This document shows positions 13,379 to 19,275 of a DNA stretch of 19,275 bases, piece after piece (the first letter of the stretch is position 1; each line of letters starts with the position of its first letter). The notes under the pieces were generated by a model, which did not search any database, was not told where the DNA came from, and worked only from the letters and a program-made list of their open reading frames with translations. Where the stretch lies: contig JBGAWE010000074.1 of NCBI GenBank assembly GCA_044227705.1, forward strand, positions 1-19,275, read 5' to 3'. A program made the position numbers and the translations under genes. This DNA comes from JANOQP01 sp044227705 (GTDB lineage Bacteria > Bacteroidota > Bacteroidia > Chitinophagales > Saprospiraceae).

Positions 13379-15496
13379 TCACTTCCTGTCGGAAGTCTGC
13401 GCCACGCCGTCGAGCCGGATGAGGTCGCGCATGATGTTGACCGTCTCGAAGAGCTGCACGTCCTTTTTCACGTTCTTGAGCCAGTCGTCGTTGCGGGCGA
13501 CGCGGCCGGTGTCGGCCTTGATGTGCTCCATGTCGGCCGCGAGGTTGTCGAACTGGAAGGCCTCGATGGGCTTGTACATGTTGTCGAACTTCTCGCCCTC
13601 CTCTTTCAGCTTCTTGTTGTAGGCGGCAAACTCGGCCTCGTTGAGCGGGAGCTTCGTCTGGTCCTCGCGCTTTTTCATCCGAGCGGCATTCTCGGTGATG
13701 AGCTTGAAGGTCTCGTTCTTCTTCACGCGGTCGGCACTGGCGGCGCGAATCTTGTCGATGTTGGTGGGGTGGTAGACGTTCTGCGTGAACTTCGACGGCT
13801 CGATCTCCGTCCATTCGAGGGCCGATTTCTCGTCGCGCTCGCCGGTTTCGATGTCGTTGTAGGAGTCCGGCAGGACGATGTCGGGCGTCACGCCGCGAAG
13901 CTGCGTCGAGCCGCCGTCGATGCGGAAGAACTTCTGCATCGTGATTTTCACCTCCCCGTAGTTGTCGCGCTGCGTCTCGTCGATGGGGTAGAAGCGCTGC
14001 ACCGTCCCCTTCCCGTAGGAGCTTTTCGACCCGACGATGATGGCCCGGTCGTAGTCCTGCATCGCCGCCGTGAGGATTTCGGAGGCGGAGGCCGAGAAGC
14101 CGTTCTGCATGATGATGAGCGGCCCGCCCCACTGGACGCGCGGGTCAACGTCCTCCATCACGTCCGGCCGGCCGTTGCGGCTTTTCACCTGCACAATCGG
14201 CCCCTGCTCGACGAACAGCCCGCCCATCTGCACCACGTCGCGCAGCGAGCCGCCGCCGTTGTTGCGCAGGTCGAGGATGATGCCCTTGACGTTTTCGGCC
14301 TTCAGTTTTTCAATCTCCTTCGCCACGTCCGCCGCGCACGAGGTCGCCCCCTGCGGCGTGAAGTCGGCGTAGAACTTCGGCAGCTTGATGTAGCCGATCT
14401 TGTCCACCTTGTTCTCGTCGAAAAGGATGAGGCTCTTGGCGAAGCCCTCCTCCATGATGACCACGTCGCGGATGAGCGAGATGGTCTTCACCGTGCCGTC
14501 CGGTTTTTGGAAGGTCATGCGCACTTCCGTGCCCTTCTTGCCCCGGATTTTGGAGACGACGTCGTCGATGTCCATGCCCTGCACGTCGACCGGCTCCTCG
14601 TCGCCCTGCCCGACTTTCAAAATGATGTCCTTCGCCTCCAGCTCGCCCTGCTTCCACGACGGGCTGCCCGGCACGATTTCCGTCACGGTCGTCTTCTCGC
14701 CGTCGCTCTGCAGCCGCGCCCCGATGCCCTCGAGCTTGCCGGACATCTGGATGTCAAAGTTCTGCTTCTCCTTCGGCGCGAAATACCCCGTGTGCGGGTC
14801 GTACACGCCGGTGATGGCGTTGAGGTAGATCTCGTAGCGGTCGGCGCGCTCCATCTTCATCATGCGCTTGTACCACTTGTCGTAGATGTCGAGGACGTTC
14901 TTCCTGACCTCTTTTTCGAGGTCGGCGTCGCTCTTTTTCTCGCCCTTGAAATCGGCCTTCGCCTGCTCGTCGCGCTTCTGCTGGAGGCGGGTCAGCACTT
15001 CGTATTTCATCAGCTGCGCCCAGTAGGCGCGGAGTTCCGTGTCGTTTTTGCACCAGTCGCGCTTCTCGCCCTTCAGCTCGATGGTCTCGTTTTTGGAGAA
15101 GTCCATCGGTTGCGCGAGCAGCTCGCGGTAGTAGCCCTGCGTCTTCGGCAGGGCCGCGTTCATCAAATCATAGGAGGTGCTGAAAAACTGGAACGTCGAG
15201 GCGTTGCACTCGTCGTCGATGTCCTTTTTGAAAGGGGCGAGCTTGTCGATGTCCTCCTCCGTGAAAAAGCGGCGGCTCGCGTCGACGTCGTCGAGGTAGA
15301 GGTCGTAGACCTGCTCCGAGAACTTGTCGTCGAGCGTCCGAGGCTGGTAGTGGAAGCGGTTGAGCTTCGCAAAAAGGCCCTTGAGGATGGCCGCCTCGTC
15401 CGCCTGGCTGTTGGCCAGCGAGTGGCTCATGACCTGCGCGGCTAGGGCGATGGCGAAGCCGAGTCCGAAGAGGACCAGGAAGTGTTTCAACTTCAT
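13379..15496 (-). CDS. prc: Tail-specific (C-terminal processing) S41 protease, Prc/Tsp type
   Basis: A 705-residue periplasmic protease that cleaves proteins from their C-terminus, in the size range of E. coli Prc. A signal peptide or anchor (KHFLVLFGLGFAIALAA) leads to the long helical N-terminal domain of Prc proteins (about 30-240: LDDVDASRRFFTEEDIDKL, GVYDPHTGYFAP). A PDZ domain follows (about 245-335: GKLEGIGARLQ, EIVPGSPSWKQGELEAKDII), then the S41 core: KGIILDLRNNGGGSLRDVV, GFSASASEI with likely catalytic Ser470, and SSYGKGTVQ with Lys496. The C-terminal helical domain with Lys/Glu-rich sequence is also Prc-like. Start MKLKHF is chosen for the signal; an upstream in-frame extension lacks similarity. 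It is monocistronic, with a strong terminator. Substrates are typically lipoproteins and cell-wall enzymes. Confidence 0.95.
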   Translation of the reverse strand: MKLKHFLVLFGLGFAIALAAQVMSHSLANSQADEAAILKGLFAKLNRFHYQPRTLDDKFSEQVYDLYLDDVDASRRFFTEEDIDKLAPFKKDIDDECNASTFQFFSTSYDLMNAALPKTQGYYRELLAQPMDFSKNETIELKGEKRDWCKNDTELRAYWAQLMKYEVLTRLQQKRDEQAKADFKGEKKSDADLEKEVRKNVLDIYDKWYKRMMKMERADRYEIYLNAITGVYDPHTGYFAPKEKQNFDIQMSGKLEGIGARLQSDGEKTTVTEIVPGSPSWKQGELEAKDIILKVGQGDEEPVDVQGMDIDDVVSKIRGKKGTEVRMTFQKPDGTVKTISLIRDVVIMEEGFAKSLILFDENKVDKIGYIKLPKFYADFTPQGATSCAADVAKEIEKLKAENVKGIILDLRNNGGGSLRDVVQMGGLFVEQGPIVQVKSRNGRPDVMEDVDPRVQWGGPLIIMQNGFSASASEILTAAMQDYDRAIIVGSKSSYGKGTVQRFYPIDETQRDNYGEVKITMQKFFRIDGGSTQLRGVTPDIVLPDSYNDIETGERDEKSALEWTEIEPSKFTQNVYHPTNIDKIRAASADRVKKNETFKLITENAARMKKREDQTKLPLNEAEFAAYNKKLKEEGEKFDNMYKPIEAFQFDNLAADMEHIKADTGRVARNDDWLKNVKKDVQLFETVNIMRDLIRLDGVAQTSDRK

Positions 15497-15666
15497 TTCT
15501 TGAAAATTTTGGATGGTGTTGTGATGCATTGCGATGGGCGAAAGTAGGAACGCCGCCCCGCCCGCTTTTGGTTTAACCAACTTTAACCGGCACGCCCTTT
15601 CGGCTGCAAGAAAGAGGCACGCGCCCGGTTTTTTGACACTCGGCAGAGGCTCGCGCCCGGCTGGCG

Positions 15667-17220
15667 ATGAAAAGGCGCGACGGTCAAAGGGTTATCAGCC
15701 TCCTCCCCATCTTCGCCCCCGTGCAGCTCCGCGACGACATCCTCCGACGGGCCATCATCGGCACCTCCCGGTCGCCCGCCAAGACTTCGGCGGCTGGCCT
15801 CGACCTGCCCGAAACCGCCAGCCCGGCGAAGAACCTCCTCTCTCTTGCCGCCGCCGAGGCCCGAGCCCGACGCGCCGGGCATCTATTTTTGAAAAAAGAG
15901 GCCCTCGAGCCGCTGGTTTTGGAGGAAGAAAGCCTTGCCCCATGCCCGCCCGCAGCCGCCCGGATGCTGCGCCAAATCCTCGGCGGCAGCCACATGCCCG
16001 CGCTGCCCGAGTTCTTGCGGCTGGCTGTTTTGCACAAAAAGGCCCTGCCGCCCGCCTGCTTGCCGACCATCATTTTCCTCTTTTTTGAAAAGAAGCTCGA
16101 CTGGCCCTCGCTCCATCCGGCCCTCGGCGAGCGGGGCCGGTGGCTCGCCGCGCAGCATCCCGACTGGAAAAACCTCCTTTTTCAAAACGAGCCGACAACG
16201 GCCGATTTTTGGGAGGGCAAACTCCCCGAACGCCTCCTCTTCCTGAAAAAACTCCGCTCTGAAAACCCAGACGAAGCCCGCGCCCTCCTCCAAAAAACAT
16301 GGGGCGAAGAGCCGTGGGAGCATCGCGCCCAGTTCGTCGCCGCGCTCGAAACGGGCCTCTCGGCGGCTGACGAGCCGTTCCTCGAAGCCGCCATTTCGGA
16401 CAAAAGGAAGGAGGTGCGGCGGCAGGCCATTCGGTTGGCAGGCCGTGTCGAGGGCGGCCGATTCGCCGCGCAGCTTTTTAGGCTGGCCGCCGATTCCGTT
16501 GTTTTTGAAAAGAAAACCGGGAAAATCGAGGCGTTCTTAAATCGAGACAGCCCGAACGCCGCCATCCTGCAAGTCTTGGAAAGCTCGGCCGCGCCTAAAA
16601 TCGCCGCGCTCGACCACGCGGTTTTGATGGAAATCCTCGCGGCCGTCCGACCTGAAAACTGGGAAGTTCATTTTGCCGAAGGCCCTGAAAAGCTCGTCCG
16701 CCTGTTCGACGAGGCGGGCATCGTGTTGCCGGTGATGGAGGCCGCGCGGAGTTTTTCATCCCAAAACTGGTTGGCCGCCCTCCTCGATTTTTGGGCGAAG
16801 GAGCCGGGCCGACCAGCTTGGAACAGCCCCGTTTGGGCTGAGGTCTTGGCCGAACTGCCGCCCGAGGTCTTCGACCGGAAAATCGGCCAGGCCTTTTCCG
16901 ACAGGCATTTTTTGCTGGAAAACAACTCGCCGCTCCTCGTCGCGCTCGTCTGCACGGGGCATTTCTGGTCGGAGCGGTTCACGGTCGCGCTGTTTCGGCA
17001 CGTCCATTTTTGGCTCGGGCACCAGAGCGAGCTGGCCTGGAACGCCTTCTACCTCCACGATTTTTTTCAGAAAACAATCTGGCGAGCGGAGCCTCGCGCC
17101 GTCGGCGAGCTGCGCGAGACATGGCACACGCCGCCGCGCTATTCGCCCATCTCGCCGCTGGCGATGGAGCAAATTTGGGGGGTGCTGGATTTTCGCAACC
17201 GGCTGCGGGCCGCCTTTTGA
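15667..17220 (+). CDS. DUF5691-family protein
   Basis: A 517-residue soluble protein rich in helices. The central part FWEGKLPERLLFLKKLRSEN (about 181-200), EARALLQKTWGEEPWEHRAQ, EPFLEAAISDKRKEVRRQAI and a following QLFRLAA match the DUF5691 pattern of HEAT-like repeats (GxxxxRxxxLxxLRxxDPxxAR, then LEAALDDRSKxVR). No signal peptide or membrane segment is seen. In other bacteria DUF5691 genes accompany a SWIM zinc-finger protein and a MoxR ATPase with VWA proteins. None of those is in this window, so it is an orphan here. The start is uncertain: ATG at 15667 gives an odd MKRRDGQRV leader, while GTG at 15721 starts at QLRDDILRRAIIGTSR, closer to family length. The 170-base gap to the divergent protease shows no good promoter. 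Confidence 0.82.
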   Translation: MKRRDGQRVISLLPIFAPVQLRDDILRRAIIGTSRSPAKTSAAGLDLPETASPAKNLLSLAAAEARARRAGHLFLKKEALEPLVLEEESLAPCPPAAARMLRQILGGSHMPALPEFLRLAVLHKKALPPACLPTIIFLFFEKKLDWPSLHPALGERGRWLAAQHPDWKNLLFQNEPTTADFWEGKLPERLLFLKKLRSENPDEARALLQKTWGEEPWEHRAQFVAALETGLSAADEPFLEAAISDKRKEVRRQAIRLAGRVEGGRFAAQLFRLAADSVVFEKKTGKIEAFLNRDSPNAAILQVLESSAAPKIAALDHAVLMEILAAVRPENWEVHFAEGPEKLVRLFDEAGIVLPVMEAARSFSSQNWLAALLDFWAKEPGRPAWNSPVWAEVLAELPPEVFDRKIGQAFSDRHFLLENNSPLLVALVCTGHFWSERFTVALFRHVHFWLGHQSELAWNAFYLHDFFQKTIWRAEPRAVGELRETWHTPPRYSPISPLAMEQIWGVLDFRNRLRAAF

Positions 17221-17263
17221 CGAAGAGGCGCAATGTTTTGCGACTCCACTCGAGCGAAGCCCG

Positions 17264-17701
17264 TCATTTTTTCAGTTCAAAAATCAACTCCCGCCCCTCC
17301 CCGACGGCCACGCGCACCGGCTTGCCCGTCGAGTTTTTCACCTCCCAAGATTTCCCGTCCGCCGCTTTCGAGGGGCCGAAAAAAAGCTGCGCCACCTGCG
17401 CCGCCGACGCCTCCCAGAAGTAGACCGTCGCGCCGACGAGCCGGTGCTGCCCGCCCTTTTCGACATGGAAGGAGAGGAAGCTCACGTTGCCGTCGTGTCC
17501 TTCCTCGGAGTACCAGATTTCGCCGGGGCCGCTGTTGAGCGAGTCCTCTTTGATGGCGGCCGGGCGGGCAGCTGCGAGCGCGGACTCGGTCATTTCGAGC
17601 CAAACGCCTTTGGCGAAATTGGAGAGGCCGGGCGTCGTCTGCGCCGAGATTTTTGAGACAAGGAAAAGGGAGAGTGAGAGGGCGAAAAGGGCTTTTTTCA
17701 T
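17264..17701 (-). CDS. Small secreted protein of unknown function
   Basis: A 145-residue protein with a clear Sec signal peptide (MKKALFALSLSLFLVSKISA, cleaved before QTTPG). The mature part is about 125 residues with predicted strands (GEIWYSEEGHDGNVSFLSF, HRLVGATVYFWEASAAQVAQ) and ends with SWEVKNSTGKPVRVAVGEG and ELIFELKK. I recognise no family; there are no cysteines in the mature chain and no catalytic motif. It may be periplasmic. The stop is 43 bases from the end of the DUF5691 gene on the other strand (convergent). The start codon is part of a CATG shared with an in-frame ATG of the divergent glycosyltransferase. Open sequence upstream of this start lacks a signal and is rejected. Confidence 0.8.
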   Translation of the reverse strand: MKKALFALSLSLFLVSKISAQTTPGLSNFAKGVWLEMTESALAAARPAAIKEDSLNSGPGEIWYSEEGHDGNVSFLSFHVEKGGQHRLVGATVYFWEASAAQVAQLFFGPSKAADGKSWEVKNSTGKPVRVAVGEGRELIFELKK

Positions 17702-17759
17702 GCTTTTCAGTCGAATTTTGGCCAAAAATGGGCAGCTTGCCGCCTCAAACCCGTCGCCC

Positions 17760-19275
17760 GTGCGCCTCTTTTTCAACTCGATAACGACGGAGGAACGGCC
17801 TGCCGCCATCCTGCTCGGCCTCTTTTTGGCCCTCATAGGCGTGGCCCGGCTGTCGCTCCTCGGCTCCGGTGCCTGCTCGCTCGGCGACGAGTTCCGCTAT
17901 TGGTACACGGCGCAGATGCTCCTAGCCGCTTCGCACGGCGACCTCTCGGGCGCCCTCTCGCCGATGTTCGACACGGCAGGGCGGCCGGGGCTGGCCATCG
18001 CCCAGTTGCCGCCGGTCATCGCGCAGAGCATCGTCTACAAGCTCACCGGCCTCGACCCGCGCTGCCCCGACTCGCTGCTCATCCCGCAGGTCTGGAACGT
18101 GGCGGTCTCGCTCGTCGGGGCGTGGCTGTTCTTTCGGGTCGGCAAAGAGGTCGTCGGCTTTTCAGCAACTCGAAGCGCATGGCTGACCGCCGCTTTTTCT
18201 TTGATGACTGGCAGCACGATTTATGTGCGGCATCTATTGCCGTATGACGTTGCACTCTACCTCTTTTTATGGGTGTTTCTGTTGGTGTTTAAAAACAACA
18301 GTCGCCCAATTTTGGCAGGCATTTTTACAGCCTTCGCCTATTCAGTTTATCCGGGCTATTGGCCACTGGCGTTGGTTGTTTCTATGTTGTTCATTCATAA
18401 AAATGTTGTGGATGGAGAAAAGGTTGGCAAGCTCATAAAACCTGTTTCCCTATTCGTTCTCGGCTTTATCTCGCTATTGATTTCCTATGAAATTTTGGCT
18501 CAAATTTCCGGCCGGTCTTTTATAGAAAACAGCCTGTTCGGCGGGCAGGAATTTTTGCACTTTTTGGGCTTGCCATACGACGGCAGTTTCTTCTTTTTTG
18601 GGGAATATCTACTCGATGTGGAAGGGTTGCCCGGCATGGTTTTGCTTGCTTCTTCGTTGGCCTATTTCATGAAACTCGCCATCAATCTGGCTCGCCGCCG
18701 ACCGCTGGCACCGCTCGATTGGCTGGCCATCGGACTGTTTGCAGCCTTCCTGTTTCAGCGGTTCGTGGGGCTTGAGACGGGGATGAAGGTTTTCTACGGC
18801 CGCCTCCTCCGCCCGATTTCAATGGCGTCGGTCTGGCTGACCGGGGCGGTTTTGCTCCCCTATTTGATGTTGAGAAAAACGCTTTCCGTTGTCTTGATTG
18901 GCGGGTTTTTGGCTCATTTCGGGCAGTTTTTTATCGAATACCGTAAGCTGGGCTACCCCCGAGACGTGTTCTTCGAGTTCGGTTTCACCCAAAAAGCCGA
19001 CGGGCTGGGCTACGACATCCGCTCGAAAACCGAATCCTCCGACGGGCTTCGCCGCTTTCAGGAGTTCTATTGCAAGGAGCTTTTCACGATGCCTCCTGAA
19101 AATCCCTGGCATCGGAGGCCAAAGACCGGGCCGGACTCGTGCCTTGTCTTTTTCAATTTCGCCGCCGCCCCTATCGTCCTCGCCAGTTCGGGCAACTCTT
19201 TGACCCGTTATGATGGGCCTGACCTCTCGACAATTGTTTCGAGAAAGCACTACGCCTGGTTTGCGCCTTATTACT
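17760..19275 (+). CDS. Polytopic GT-C-type glycosyltransferase, 3' end cut by the window
   Basis: An uninterrupted frame of 505 codons runs to the window end without a stop. It has many hydrophobic segments (first: PAAILLGLFLALIGVARLSL) and an acidic motif in the first loop, SLGDEFRYWYTAQ (D43-E44), the usual place of the catalytic carboxylate in GT-C enzymes using lipid-linked sugars. A soluble part begins near EYRKLGYPRDVFFEF. I chose GTG at 17760 because codon use turns GC-rich there and because the alternative ATG at 17700 overlaps the start codon of the divergent gene; that ATG would add 20 residues with poor codon fit. Third-position GC is high at first (42 of the first 50 codons), falls to about half between 18159 and about 18680, then rises again. 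Acceptor unknown. Confidence 0.8.
   Translation, partial: MRLFFNSITTEERPAAILLGLFLALIGVARLSLLGSGACSLGDEFRYWYTAQMLLAASHGDLSGALSPMFDTAGRPGLAIAQLPPVIAQSIVYKLTGLDPRCPDSLLIPQVWNVAVSLVGAWLFFRVGKEVVGFSATRSAWLTAAFSLMTGSTIYVRHLLPYDVALYLFLWVFLLVFKNNSRPILAGIFTAFAYSVYPGYWPLALVVSMLFIHKNVVDGEKVGKLIKPVSLFVLGFISLLISYEILAQISGRSFIENSLFGGQEFLHFLGLPYDGSFFFFGEYLLDVEGLPGMVLLASSLAYFMKLAINLARRRPLAPLDWLAIGLFAAFLFQRFVGLETGMKVFYGRLLRPISMASVWLTGAVLLPYLMLRKTLSVVLIGGFLAHFGQFFIEYRKLGYPRDVFFEFGFTQKADGLGYDIRSKTESSDGLRRFQEFYCKELFTMPPENPWHRRPKTGPDSCLVFFNFAAAPIVLASSGNSLTRYDGPDLSTIVSRKHYAWFAPYY

Noticed and set aside
13292..15445. 717-codon open frame on the plus strand opposite the tail-specific protease
   Set aside because: The translation is Val/Leu/Arg/His-rich without domain structure, as expected antisense to a GC-rich gene; the minus-strand frame has clear S41 and PDZ motifs.
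1..19275. CRISPR array, tRNA, rRNA or insertion sequence
   Set aside because: No regularly spaced direct repeats, no cloverleaf or rRNA-like stretch, and no transposase or terminal repeats were seen on either strand by eye.

Overview
The window looks like chromosomal DNA from a GC-rich member of the Bacteroidota, possibly of the Saprospiria type. Two proteins end in type IX secretion (T9SS) sorting domains. Two promoters fit the Bacteroidota pattern, with a TAnnTTTG -7 box. There are no obvious Shine-Dalgarno sequences. An ECF sigma factor gene overlaps a partner gene by ATGA, and there is an MbnP-family lipoprotein. I see no rRNA, tRNA, CRISPR array, transposase or phage gene. No stretch over 300 bases lacks a gene.

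Layout. 1-2130: a CBS-domain gene (minus) and an ECF sigma factor (plus) with its membrane-anchored partner; the CBS gene and the partner both carry apparent frameshifts. 2131-6415: envelope genes, namely lpxD (minus), a TMTC-like polytopic GT-C glycosyltransferase (plus), a WaaE-like family 2 glycosyltransferase (minus) and a small membrane protein (plus) with a terminator. 6461-10840: three minus-strand genes for exported proteins: a T9SS WD40 protein, a T9SS M1 aminopeptidase with its own promoter, and a di-heme cytochrome c peroxidase lipoprotein. 10973-13245: a compact minus-strand unit of a small Cys-rich exported protein, a His/Met-rich outer-membrane protein and an MbnP-family lipoprotein, closed by a strong terminator. 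13379-15496: a Prc-type tail-specific protease with its own terminator. 15667-19275: a DUF5691 protein (plus), a small secreted protein (minus) and a large GT-C membrane glycosyltransferase (plus) running off the window end.

How the genes may work together. The most interesting part is 10973-13245. By family knowledge, MbnP proteins are periplasmic copper-linked proteins whose partners are di-heme MauG-like peroxidases, and such a peroxidase lies at 6461-7495. With the His/Met-rich outer-membrane protein and the Cys-rich protein, this suggests an envelope metal (copper) handling cluster. A 9-bp inverted repeat just upstream of the unit could be its operator. The copper role is inference. The glycosyltransferases and lpxD point to lipid A, LPS or glycoprotein assembly, but they are not one operon because strands alternate.

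Two sequence-level oddities deserve attention. About six apparent one-base indels fall in the first 1.9 kb and none was found elsewhere. The final glycosyltransferase has a sharp AT-rich block inside an otherwise GC-rich reading frame.
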